A DNA stretch of 64,000 bases from DASXKD01 sp963707905. Lineage in GTDB: Bacteria; Actinomycetota; Actinomycetes; Streptosporangiales; Streptosporangiaceae. The stretch spans positions 1-64,000 of the forward strand of contig CAVPSA010000055.1 of the NCBI GenBank assembly GCA_963707905.1, in the 5' to 3' direction. How positions within the stretch are numbered: position 1 is the first letter of the stretch; every line of letters starts with the position of its first letter. Positions 7,268-15,969 of this stretch are shown here, in pieces. A model generated the notes under the pieces. It saw only the letters and a list, made by a program, of their open reading frames with translations, was not told the origin of the DNA and made no database searches. A program made the translations under genes and the position numbers.

Positions 7268-8650
7268 GTGCAGCTGCCTCCTGCCGAGATCGACCTCAGC
7301 CTTGTCATTCCGTTCTACAACCCGGGACACCGCCTGGGTTTCCACGTGCAAGCCGTCGTCGACGCCCTCAGGACCGAGCAGGTCACCTTCGAGGTGATCG
7401 CGGTGTCGGATGGCTCGACCGACGGAAGTCCAGCGTCGATCGCCGGGATCGACCAGGTCCGGATAGTCGAGCTGGCGGAAAACCAGGGCAAGGGAGCCGC
7501 GCTGCGCGTCGGCCTGGCTCAGGGGAGAGGCCGCTACCTCGGCTTCATCGACGGCGACGGCGACATTCCGGCTAGGCAGCTGAGCCACTTCCTTGCGGCG
7601 ACCAGGGCGGGCGATCCGGATGTGGTCCTCGGCAGCAAGCTCCATCCGGGCTCGGATGTCGTCTACCCGCCGCTCAGACGGCTGTACTCGTCCGGCTACC
7701 GGCAGCTGACGAGGTTGCTTTTCCGGCTGCCGACCCGGGACACCCAGACTGGCATCAAGCTCATCCGGCGCGAGACGCTGGCGGCCGTTCTTCCGAAGAT
7801 GGTTGAGAAGCGTTTCGCGTTCGACCTGGAACTGCTCGTCGTCGCCCGCCGGATGGGGTACCGGAGCTTCGTCGAGCTCCCGGTCCAGATAGCCGAGCGC
7901 TTCACGACCACCATCTCGCCGCGGGCGGTCTGGCGAACGCTCCTCGACACGTTCGCCATCTTCTACCGGCTGAGGGTTGCACACTTCTACGGGCCCCAGC
8001 TCGCGCCGGTCTCTGGCCACAGTCAGGTGTCCCGCTTCTGGTCACGAGCAGGCGCCCAGCCGCTCGCTGCTGGAGCACTGGCCGACTCACTGGTGGGCTC
8101 TGGGCCCGCGGACGGGCCGCTGCGGATCCTTGCCTACAACTGGCGGGATCTCGCGCATCCCCGGGCAGGTGGCGCCGAGGTCTACCTGCAGTCGGTTGCG
8201 CGCGAGTGGGTGAAGTGCGGCCACGAGGTGACCATCTTCTGTGCCGCCGTGGACGACAGGCCCGCGCGGGAGCTTGCTGACGGAGTGGAGATCATACGGC
8301 GCGGCGGGCGGCTCGGCGTCTACCGGGAGGCCAGGCGCTTCTGGCGGCGCGAGGGAGACGGCCAGTTCGATCTCGTGGTCGATTGCGTAAATACGAGGCC
8401 GTTCCTCTGTCCTCGCTTTGTGGGGAACGTGCCGATCGTGGCCGTCGTCCACCAGGTCGCAAGGGAGATCTGGCGGTACGAGACTCCCTGGCCGATCTCC
8501 GTTCTTGGCCGTTACCTGCTGGAGCCGGCCTGGCTGCGGGCATACCGGGATGTACCGGTTGTCACAGTGTCCGAGTCAAGCCGCGAATCGCTCGCGGAAT
8601 ATGGCCTGCGACGTGTCACAGTCGTGCCGGAAGGATGGGTGCCGGCGTGA
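7268..8650 (+). CDS. GT2 glycosyltransferase fused to the N-half of a GT4 glycosyltransferase
   Basis: From the preferred GTG at 7268 the first ~270 residues form a dolichol-phosphate-mannose-synthase-like GT2 domain: LSLVIPFYNPG (about 11), VSDGSTDGS (about 47), IDGDGDIP (about 93), DTQTGIKLIRR (about 158). A linker follows and then the N-terminal Rossmann half of a GT4 enzyme starts at RILAYNWRDLAHPRAGGAE (about 281), with VVHQVAREIWRYE and VVTVSESSRE. The frame stops at TGA 8648-8650 after VVPEGW, where a GT4 donor-binding half should begin; that half follows in another frame. It would add sugars from nucleotide or polyprenyl donors at the membrane. Overlap with the end of the broken flippase supports one operon. 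Confidence 0.75.
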   Translation: MQLPPAEIDLSLVIPFYNPGHRLGFHVQAVVDALRTEQVTFEVIAVSDGSTDGSPASIAGIDQVRIVELAENQGKGAALRVGLAQGRGRYLGFIDGDGDIPARQLSHFLAATRAGDPDVVLGSKLHPGSDVVYPPLRRLYSSGYRQLTRLLFRLPTRDTQTGIKLIRRETLAAVLPKMVEKRFAFDLELLVVARRMGYRSFVELPVQIAERFTTTISPRAVWRTLLDTFAIFYRLRVAHFYGPQLAPVSGHSQVSRFWSRAGAQPLAAGALADSLVGSGPADGPLRILAYNWRDLAHPRAGGAEVYLQSVAREWVKCGHEVTIFCAAVDDRPARELADGVEIIRRGGRLGVYREARRFWRREGDGQFDLVVDCVNTRPFLCPRFVGNVPIVAVVHQVAREIWRYETPWPISVLGRYLLEPAWLRAYRDVPVVTVSESSRESLAEYGLRRVTVVPEGWVPA

Positions 8651-9207
8651 CGGCGCGGACCGCAGTCGAGAAGGAGCTTGTCCCGACCGTTGTTTTCATC
8701 GGACGGCTGAGCGCTAACAAGCGCCCTGAGCACGCCATTCGGGCCTTCGGCCTCGTCCGCCGCCAGATGCCCGATGCGCAGATGTGGGTGATCGGGAGCG
8801 GTCCCGAGGAGGCGAGGCTTCGCCAGACAGCCGGCCCGGGCGTGACCTTCCTCGGGCACGTGCCCGAGGAAGAGAAGCGGGAGCGCCTGGCGCGCGCGCA
8901 CGCCCTGGTAGCCACGTCCGTCCGCGAGGGCTGGGGGCTTGTCGTGACCGAGGCGGCCGCGAGCGGCACCGTCGCGATCGGCTACGACGTGCCAGGCCTT
9001 CGGGACTCGATCGGAGCATCGGGAGGCGTCCTCACGCGGGCCGATCCGGCGTCCTTGGCCACGGGCCTGGTCAGGCTGCTCTCGTCAGTCGTCGGGGGCG
9101 ACGGGCCACGGGTCAGGCCTGCCGGTGTGGTCCCGTGGGCGGAGGTCGCCGCGGGCATCCTCGCGGTGGCGCGTGAGTCCGAGTCGCCCGCGACTCCAGG
9201 TTCTTGA
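8641..9207 (+). pseudogene. C-terminal half of the GT4 domain, displaced by a frameshift
   Basis: This frame continues the preceding gene after one missing base near 8635-8645. It gives PTVVFIGRLSANKRPEHAI, the start of the GT4 donor-binding domain, then MWVIGSGPEE, VTFLGHVPEEEKRERLARA and the EGWGLVVTEAAASG motif that holds the nucleotide-sugar phosphate, ending SPATPGS. A GTG at 8647 could start it alone but leaves only half a fold. Read together with 7268-8640 it is one ~645-residue two-domain enzyme. No donor specificity can be read from the motifs. Confidence 0.7.
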
Positions 9208-9265
9208 CCAGGCCGGATCGCCTGCTGGCGACCGGGCTGCTGGTGACCGGCAGGGGCTCTCCCGG

Positions 9266-10729
9266 GTGAGAGCCGGCCTCGGCGTGCTCGGCGTAGCGCT
9301 GCTTCTGTTCGGCGGCCTGCGTGATGTCGTACTGTCACCGATCCTCGCTGGTGCGGCATTCTTGGCGCTGCTAGCCGCAACCCTCATCGGGGGTGTCGAG
9401 GGCTGGTCGACACGCGGAGGGCGCCGCAGTCAGCAGCGGGCCGCGGCGCCGTCGGCCGCTCGGGGCGCTGGCATCTGGCCATCGCGAATCGGCCTGGCCA
9501 TCGTCGGACTCATCGCTGCCATCGCCGCGCAATCCTGGTTCGACCCGGGTCGGCTGCTCGCAGGGGGCGACGTGTCGCCCGTCGTGGGCACGGCTTGGCT
9601 CGGACGGCTCTTCGCTCCTTGGTCATGGTCGGGCTCAGATCTCGGCGGCCCAGCCGCTGACGAGACCAGCCTGCCGTTCGCTGCGGTCTACTGGCTCGTC
9701 CACGCGCTTGGCGGATCGCCGGCCCTCGCCGAAAGGATCTGGTACACCGCGCTTTTCGTCGGCGCTGCGGCGGCCTGCTATCTGCTCCTGCGGACCCTTC
9801 GCGTCGGCCCGCCAGGATCCACCCTCGGCGCTCTCGCCTATGTCTTCAACGCCCACGTTGTCACCGTCGGAACCAATCCCGTGTACCTCGCCGCCATGGT
9901 GCTGCTAGCAGGGCTTCCGGCAGTCGTGCTCACCACGGCATCCGGCCGGTGGGCACTGCGAAGGGGCGTTCTCGTCCTTGGCGCCAGTGCGCCGCTCCTC
10001 GGTTACGTGTCCCTGAACCCGCCGCTCGTGGTCATGATCGGCGCGCTTCTTGCCTCGATGCCGCTCCTCGCGGGATGGCTCGACGGACGAGCGGCCGCTC
10101 GCCGGGCGATACGCACCCTCGCACTCGGCGCCCCGTTCCTGGTGCTCGCCTCCTCTTACTGGCTCGTACCGACCGTGCTGCAGCTCAAGATCGAGGCGAC
10201 CTCAACGCTCGCCAATCCGTTGAGCTGGACCTGGACAGAGGGCCGCGCCACCCTTGCCAACGGGTTCTGGCTGAACAACAGCTGGGGCTGGAAGTACGCG
10301 GCCTACTACCCGTACGCCGGTGTCTACGACAAGTTCCCGCTCCTGATCCTGAAATTCCTCCTGCCCATAATGGCCTTCGGCTTTCTGGCGCTGGCCCGGT
10401 TCCCGCGAGCAATCGGGGTGACCGCCCGCAGGGCGCGCCTTGGCGTCGCCGCCTCGGCCACGGCACTTTTCCTCGTCCTGCTCAGCACGGGCACTCGACT
10501 TCCAGGAGCCCCCGTCTTCGACCTGCTCTACAAGATGCCTCTTGGCTGGCTGCTAAGGGAGCCCGGCCGATTCTTGTTGCTCGGCGGGCTCGCATATTCG
10601 GTCCTCCTGGCGCTGACCACGGAGTCCGCCTCGGAGAAAGTGAGCTCGACCGAGCCGAGCACCGTGTGGCGCTGGCGCTCAGCTTTGCAACGCCCGGGAC
10701 TTCGTCTCGCGGCGGTCAGCGCGGCGTAG
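9266..10729 (+). CDS. large GT-C/AftD-like membrane protein, N-terminal part
   Basis: From GTG 9266, about 487 residues with around ten membrane segments and a short charged linker near 50-70. Features typical of actinobacterial GT-C arabinofuranosyltransferase-like proteins are SWFDPGRLLAGGDVSP (about 90), the AYVFNAHVVTVG region and LLREPGRFLLLGG near the end. Such enzymes use polyprenyl-phosphate sugars outside the membrane. The frame ends at TAG 10727-10729, but the same frame continues meaningfully immediately after (APGFPLMTGAVAPDHRP), so the TAG is a premature nonsense codon or a base error. Substrate cannot be stated. Confidence 0.65.
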   Translation: MRAGLGVLGVALLLFGGLRDVVLSPILAGAAFLALLAATLIGGVEGWSTRGGRRSQQRAAAPSAARGAGIWPSRIGLAIVGLIAAIAAQSWFDPGRLLAGGDVSPVVGTAWLGRLFAPWSWSGSDLGGPAADETSLPFAAVYWLVHALGGSPALAERIWYTALFVGAAAACYLLLRTLRVGPPGSTLGALAYVFNAHVVTVGTNPVYLAAMVLLAGLPAVVLTTASGRWALRRGVLVLGASAPLLGYVSLNPPLVVMIGALLASMPLLAGWLDGRAAARRAIRTLALGAPFLVLASSYWLVPTVLQLKIEATSTLANPLSWTWTEGRATLANGFWLNNSWGWKYAAYYPYAGVYDKFPLLILKFLLPIMAFGFLALARFPRAIGVTARRARLGVAASATALFLVLLSTGTRLPGAPVFDLLYKMPLGWLLREPGRFLLLGGLAYSVLLALTTESASEKVSSTEPSTVWRWRSALQRPGLRLAAVSAA

Positions 10730-11582
10730 CGGGTGCTCGCACCTGGATTCCCGCTCATGACCGGAGCGGTCGCTCCCGATCACCGTCCGCTGCTCCCCTC
10801 CACCCACGTCAGCGTGCCCGCGTACTGGACGGCGATGGCGTCCTACCTCAACGGTTCCGCTCCGTCCGGGAATCTCCTCGTGCTCCCCGACGACGACTTC
10901 TATCAGATGCCCTATACCTGGGGCTACTACGGAGCGGACGGCTTCATCAAGGATCTGATAGCGCGCAACGTGGTGGACCCTGTTGCCCAGGGCTATGCGC
11001 CCTCCCCGCGGGAACTCATCGGCGCCGTACGCCTCGTCCAGCGGGGGCTGCTCGCCCACGAGTGGCAATCGGCCCGACGGACGCTCGCGGCTATCGGAAC
11101 GCCGCTGCTGCTTGTTCGCGGAGACGTGAACGACGCTTTTCCCAAACGGCATATCACGCCGCCAGCGGCACTTGGGAGGGCATTGCGCGAAGACCCGGGC
11201 ATGCGGCTTGTCCGTCGTTTCGGAAAGCTTGAGCTATTCGCGCTTCGCGGGCGAATGAACGCGACGGGCTCGGCCACTTCGTACGCCACTGTCAACTCTC
11301 CTGCGCCGGATCTGCGCGACCTGGCGCTCCTTCCCTATGGGACCGCGCTGATATCAAGCCCGATGCGGCCGACCGTTCCCGCGGTGCTGCAGGTTCCGCC
11401 TGTTTCACAGTGGCGGCTCGTCGGCAACAATCTCAAGACGTCTTTCGCCGAGCCGTCCGGCCGGCAGTACCGCGTCACGCTGCTGTCAGCCACCGGCGCG
11501 TTCGAGCGGCCAGGTGCCATCGTTCTCGAGGCACCGTCGACGCCGGACGCGTCGGGCAGGGCGCCTGCGCCTGTCGGCTGGT
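10730..11582 (+). pseudogene. AftD-like protein, middle part after an in-frame stop
   Basis: Same reading frame as the previous entry, separated only by the TAG at 10727. It encodes an extracytoplasmic stretch with VSVPAYWTAMASYL, LVLPDDDFYQMPYTWGYYG and LVRRFGKLELFAL, matching the soluble segment that follows the transmembrane part in large AftD-like proteins. Coding sense is lost around 11580 (after APAPVGW) and picks up in the next frame. It could start on GTG 10733, but no signal peptide or ribosome site supports an independent gene. Confidence 0.6.
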
Positions 11583-12473
11583 TGGACCCCGAAACGCCCG
11601 GCTCGGCTCACCGCCCGCGTCCGCCATCGAAACGGCCAGGTGGTCAAAGAGCTCAGCTACAAGTTGGGCGGTTCCTTGCTCAGCGACGGCGACTTCGCGT
11701 CTGGCCCGTGGCGCGAAGTGGGCAACTGCGCGGCGTTTCCCGGGACGACAGCGACGGCGCGGCTGACCGCCCGTGTCCTACCAGGCAAGGGTCCAGAGGG
11801 ACAGTCGGCGCTCGAGCTCTCCGCTAATGCGGACAGTGCGTGCGAGATGCGCTCGCTGGCCTGGCGGTCGGGACCGCTCTTCCTGAGCCTCTGGGTCCGC
11901 AACGTCGGCGGAGCCGGACCGCGGATATGCGTCTGGCAGATGCCCATCAAGGCGTGTGCCGCCAGGTCGCCGCTCCCGACGCGCTCATCGCTTTCCCGGT
12001 GGTACCACTACCAGACGACCGTGACGCCTGATCCCGGGACCCGCAGCCTGACGCTCTTCCTCTACGCAGACGTGTACACACCCGGAGCAGTCACTACCAA
12101 CGAGTACTCGGATGTCGTAGTCCGGCGCTCCCCGGTCCTACTCCAGCCTGTGGTTGTGGGGACTCCGTGGAGGAGGCATGAGCGCCCGGCACCAGCGCTC
12201 TACGTCACGAGCGAGAGTTTCTCGCCGGACTGGATCGGGCCGCCCGGAGATCAGCATGTGGAGATCGATGGGCTGCGCAACGGCTGGCTCGCCCCGCACT
12301 CAAGGGACGTTCCGCTGCGTTTCGGCCCGTCATCGTGGTACGGGCTGTCTCGCATTGCCTCGCTTCTCGCCGCCGGTTTGCTGCTCACGCTGACATTCGC
12401 CCATTGGTGCGGAGGTCGGCAACGAAAAGTCGCAACTGTACGAACCGCTTCGGGAGGGCGGATACATGAATGA
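11583..12473 (+). pseudogene. AftD-like protein, C-terminal carbohydrate-binding-like part
   Basis: Continuation after a one-base shift near 11580. It includes ARLTARVRHRNGQVVKEL, DGDFASGPWREVGNC, a beta-rich segment resembling a carbohydrate-binding fold, and a last membrane helix (ASLLAAGLLLTLTFAHW) followed by a basic tail. It ends at TGA 12471-12473 and overlaps the next gene's ATG at 12466 by eight bases, so the two are translationally coupled. The three pieces 9266-12473 would make one protein of about 1070 residues. Confidence 0.6.
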
Positions 12474-13542
12474 AATCTTCGGCGACAGGTATAGCGGCTG
12501 CACCGCCGCGGACCCGACTCGTGCCGCTCCTGGTGAGGACGGGTATGTCTCCGCCCGAACGACTTCCGGTCCGGCGGGGGATGAGGTGACGTCTCCGGCC
12601 GACCCGCTCGGCGAGCACGGCCGGACTCCTCTCGTCAGCGTGGTGCTCGCCACCTTTAACCGGGCCTACGTGCTCGAAGAAACTTTGCGCATGGTATTCG
12701 CCCAGACCCTCGACGACTTCGAGCTGATCGTCTGTGACGACGGTTCGACCGACAGAACCCCTGTTGTGATGGCCGAATGGGCCGCGCGAGACCCACGAAT
12801 CCGGTACGTGCGTCAACCCCACAACCTCGGGGGGTGGCCACCGAACGTGCGTCGCGGAATTGCCCTGGCGAAGGCGGAATTTGTCGCAGTCCTCTATGAC
12901 GGCGACGTCTACGATCGCAACCTGCTCGAACGATGGGTGACTGCGCTCCGTGCCTGCCCCGGGGCGGCGTTCGTCTTCAATGCCTACAACAAATTGGGCC
13001 CAGACGGCAGGATCGAGAGGACCTATCGAGTGCCTCTTGATTCCTGCGTGCCGGGACGAGTTCTTCTCGAGCGCCTCTATTTCCGCCGCTGGCACTTCAC
13101 GTCGCCCGTCTGGGGGACCGTGATGTTCAGGAAGAGCAAGTACCTCGCCGCAGGGGGTCACGACACCCGCTTCTGGTTCCACGCGGACACCGACCTGTAT
13201 CTGAGATTGGCGGAGACGAACTCCGTGGCGTACGTACCGGAGCCACTGGTCGGGCTTGCGAGTCGTGAGACCGTTCCGAAGCTCTTTCGCCCTCCCCCCA
13301 AACGATTGGTCCGTCAAGTCTTCCTAGAAGCAAGGATGCGTCACTACCGGGGGCGTCCGCTTCGGCTGCTGGCTGAAATGTCTCGACACTGGACGTTCAC
13401 TGCCCTCGACGTCACCGTCGGCTCGGTGTGCAGCGCCGTGTCCGGCTGGCAGAGGCCGACCCTGGCTTCCCGGCTCCGGCGGCGACTCATCCGGCGACGG
13501 AATCCGGCATATATGGTCCCAGCAGGTGAGCCAGCCGAGTGA
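12466..13542 (+). CDS. GT2 family glycosyltransferase
   Basis: 358 residues, intact. A GT-A fold starts at LVSVVLATFNRAYVLEETL (about 53), with the nucleotide-binding DDGSTD near 88 and a metal-binding DGD in VLYDGDVYD near 146. FWFHADTDLYLRLAE (about 242) corresponds to the acceptor/catalytic-base region. No transmembrane helix is evident, so it would work on the cytoplasmic face with the membrane partners in this cluster. It begins inside the end of the AftD-like gene. It is the only clearly undamaged gene between 5.8 and 13.5 kb. Confidence 0.85.
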   Translation: MNEIFGDRYSGCTAADPTRAAPGEDGYVSARTTSGPAGDEVTSPADPLGEHGRTPLVSVVLATFNRAYVLEETLRMVFAQTLDDFELIVCDDGSTDRTPVVMAEWAARDPRIRYVRQPHNLGGWPPNVRRGIALAKAEFVAVLYDGDVYDRNLLERWVTALRACPGAAFVFNAYNKLGPDGRIERTYRVPLDSCVPGRVLLERLYFRRWHFTSPVWGTVMFRKSKYLAAGGHDTRFWFHADTDLYLRLAETNSVAYVPEPLVGLASRETVPKLFRPPPKRLVRQVFLEARMRHYRGRPLRLLAEMSRHWTFTALDVTVGSVCSAVSGWQRPTLASRLRRRLIRRRNPAYMVPAGEPAE

Positions 13543-13603
13543 GCTCCTTGCGGGCCCTGTTCGATGCCGTTGGTGTTGGCCTCGCCGCGCGAACCTCGCT
13601 GGG

Positions 13604-13627
13604 CATCGTGAGTAGGTACTCACGATG
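13604..13627. promoter_or_regulatory. 24-bp near-perfect palindrome, candidate operator
   Basis: CATCGTGAGTA (13604-13614) and TACTCACGATG (13617-13627) are exact complements separated by GG. The dyad lies in the 260-bp gap between the GT2 gene and the GT-C-like gene at 13804. It looks more like a dimeric-regulator site than a terminator because the centre is too short for a stable loop and no second hairpin or U-run follows. The regulator is unknown. Confidence 0.45.
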
Positions 13628-13803
13628 TGAGAGCGGTAGTCGCCGGGATCGGGGCGGCCGCGTGCGGCGCGGGCAGCGCCTGGTAAGGAAGCGCCGTCGT
13701 GGGCTACCCAGCCTGCCACGGCGGACTGGGCGCCGTGTCTTCCTACGCAGCCATGGAGGTGGGTCTTCACGCGGTATCTCGCTAGGCTTCTGAGCGTGCC
13801 GGC

Positions 13804-15840
13804 GTGATGAGAGTGGCGGCTGTCTGGACCAGGGGCGGCCTGCGGGCGGCGCGGGCACGCGCAGCGCTCGTAGCCTCGGCACCGCTCCTGCTCGGCGTGC
13901 TGCTGGCGGCGCTCGTCTGTTACCCGTTCGCTGGTGGACGGCTGCTTTTGCTGGACTTCGTCTCCGGCCCGCACCAGCCGCTGTTGCCGGCGACGGCCGT
14001 TGGCTTCGATGGTGGCCTGACCGGGGGAGTCCCGCTCGTTATCGGCTTCCACCTCCTCGATCGCCTCCTCGGGCAGGCTGGCTCGGTCGTCCCGGCCATG
14101 GCTTTCTTTCCGCTTGCCACGACCGGGGCGGCGCGCCTGGTGCGCACCGCGGTGCTCCCCGCACGCCTCGGCGCCGGACTCTTCTACGCCGTCAACCCGT
14201 TCGTCTTCGACCGGCTTTACGCAGGCCAGCTGGGACTTCTGCTCGGCTACGCCTTGCTGCCCTTCGCCGTGACAGCGCTCCTGGATGTTGCGCAAGAGCC
14301 GCACCGCGTCGGCCGCGCCGCCTGCTGGGCCGGGGCCACGGTGATGATGAGCGAGCACTTCGCGTGGATTCTGGTGCCGGTAGCGGCTGCGATCATCCTG
14401 ACCCGGCCGCGCCGGTTGCTGGCCTCGCTGCGCCTCGGCGGAGCCGCGCTCGGAGCCGCGGCCATCAGCGCCTACCTGGTGGTGCCGCCGTTGCTCGCCG
14501 GGGCTAGCCCGGCCAGCCCGCTTACCCAGCTCAATGCGTATCGCACCCGGGCTGACCCGCGCGTCGGGCTGATGGTGAACGTCGCCGGGCTGTACGGCTT
14601 CTTTAGCCAGGGGCCGACCGAGCCGAAGGACCTTTTCTCCCGCTGGCCCGCCATACTCGCCGCCCTGGTGCTGATCGTCGCGGCCGGTTACGTCGCAGTG
14701 CTGCGCGACGCGGCCCGCAGGCGCGACGGCCTGGCCATCCTCGCCGCGGGGGCCGTCGGGTACTTCCTCGCCCTCGGCAGCCAGGGCCCGACCGGCGGCC
14801 TCTTCACGTTCGCCTACGAGCACATCCCCGGGTTCGTCATGATGCGCGAGCCGGACAAGTTCTCGGTCCTGGTCGCCCTCGCGTATGCCTACGGATTCGG
14901 CTGGGGCGTCGCATGGCTCACTACCGGAAGCCGCCAGAAGGCTGCCCATCTCGTGCCGGCCGCGCTGGCGTTTGCCCTGCCCCTCGCCTATACGCCGAAC
15001 CTGCTCGGCGGCCTCGGTGGCCAGGTCAAGGCCAGTGAAGTCCCGTCCTCGTGGGCCTCAGCCTCGCGCCTTACCGGGGACGCTACGGTGCTGTTCCTGC
15101 CCTGGCACGAGTACTTCCCGACCCCGTTCACCGGCCAGCGGACAATCGCCAATCCGGCAGCGGCTTACTTCGCAGGGACCGTCCTCGCTAGCCAGAATCC
15201 CGGTCCTGGTTATGCTTTCGCTGCCGAAGACCCCGAGCACGTCTTCCTCGACAACTTGCTCGGCCCGCCAGTGAACCTGCGACGGCTGCGTGCCGCACTC
15301 GCCGGCCTCGGCGTAAGGTTCGTCGCCCTGGCGAAGGTGGCCGACTGGCGGGACTTCGCCGGAATCGCAGCGGCTCCCGGGATCCGTCTCATGTACTCGA
15401 GTAGCTCGCTGGACCTCTTCTCTGTCTGGCCGACCGCCACGGAGACACGCGACGCTAACCGGGTGCGTTCCGTTGATCTCGTCGACTACCGGGTCCTTCC
15501 CGGCCGTCCGGGCGTTGTCGCCCTCCCAGTTCCCTACTCGCGAAGCTGGACACTCGACAGCCATCCGGCGATACGGCTCGCCGACGGGCAGGCGGGTATC
15601 GTCGCGCCCGCAGGAGGGGGTGTCGTTCATTACAACCCGTCCGGCGGCATCATCGCGAGCGAGATCGCGTCCCTCGCGGCGGCTCTTGCCCTCGCGGGCA
15701 TCACATTCCTCGAGCGGAGAAAGCGGCTGCGTGGCAGGACTGGCCGGGTCCCCAGCGGCACGGTCGCCGCACGCCACGCTGGTGCCCTACCCCCCGGGAA
15801 TCTGGGCCTTGTGGGCCGCGAACTCGGCCCCCGGCCATAG
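13804..15840 (+). CDS. multi-pass GT-C-like membrane protein (duplicate copy 1, intact)
   Basis: 678 residues, with GTG 13804 and ATG 13807 as adjacent start choices. About a dozen hydrophobic segments cover residues 20-420, with conserved-looking FYAVNPFVFDRLYAGQLG (about 122), MMSEHFAWILVP and GFVMMREPDKFSVLVALAY. A soluble beta-rich part follows (DATVLFLPWHEYFPTP, about 420), and a final helix near 630 ends in a basic tail. The plan resembles YfhO/AftD-like membrane glycosyltransferases, but I do not recognise a named family. A second, damaged copy lies at 20434-22421. It converges with the lipoprotein gene at 15970. Confidence 0.75.
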   Translation: MMRVAAVWTRGGLRAARARAALVASAPLLLGVLLAALVCYPFAGGRLLLLDFVSGPHQPLLPATAVGFDGGLTGGVPLVIGFHLLDRLLGQAGSVVPAMAFFPLATTGAARLVRTAVLPARLGAGLFYAVNPFVFDRLYAGQLGLLLGYALLPFAVTALLDVAQEPHRVGRAACWAGATVMMSEHFAWILVPVAAAIILTRPRRLLASLRLGGAALGAAAISAYLVVPPLLAGASPASPLTQLNAYRTRADPRVGLMVNVAGLYGFFSQGPTEPKDLFSRWPAILAALVLIVAAGYVAVLRDAARRRDGLAILAAGAVGYFLALGSQGPTGGLFTFAYEHIPGFVMMREPDKFSVLVALAYAYGFGWGVAWLTTGSRQKAAHLVPAALAFALPLAYTPNLLGGLGGQVKASEVPSSWASASRLTGDATVLFLPWHEYFPTPFTGQRTIANPAAAYFAGTVLASQNPGPGYAFAAEDPEHVFLDNLLGPPVNLRRLRAALAGLGVRFVALAKVADWRDFAGIAAAPGIRLMYSSSSLDLFSVWPTATETRDANRVRSVDLVDYRVLPGRPGVVALPVPYSRSWTLDSHPAIRLADGQAGIVAPAGGGVVHYNPSGGIIASEIASLAAALALAGITFLERRKRLRGRTGRVPSGTVAARHAGALPPGNLGLVGRELGPRP

Positions 15841-15969
15841 TAGGGCGGGGCGAGGCGCGCGGCGGACCCCGCTCACCCCGGAGGGTCACTGGCTCTGGTC
15901 AGCCCCGGGCGCGGCGCGCCTGGGGGCTACCCGGGCCACGGGCTGCGTACCGTGCCGAAAAAGGCATGG

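Noticed and set aside
13539..13793. 84-codon plus-strand frame starting at the stop of the GT2 gene
   Set aside because: It overlaps a strong palindrome, becomes Arg-rich and has no recognisable fold or ribosome site.
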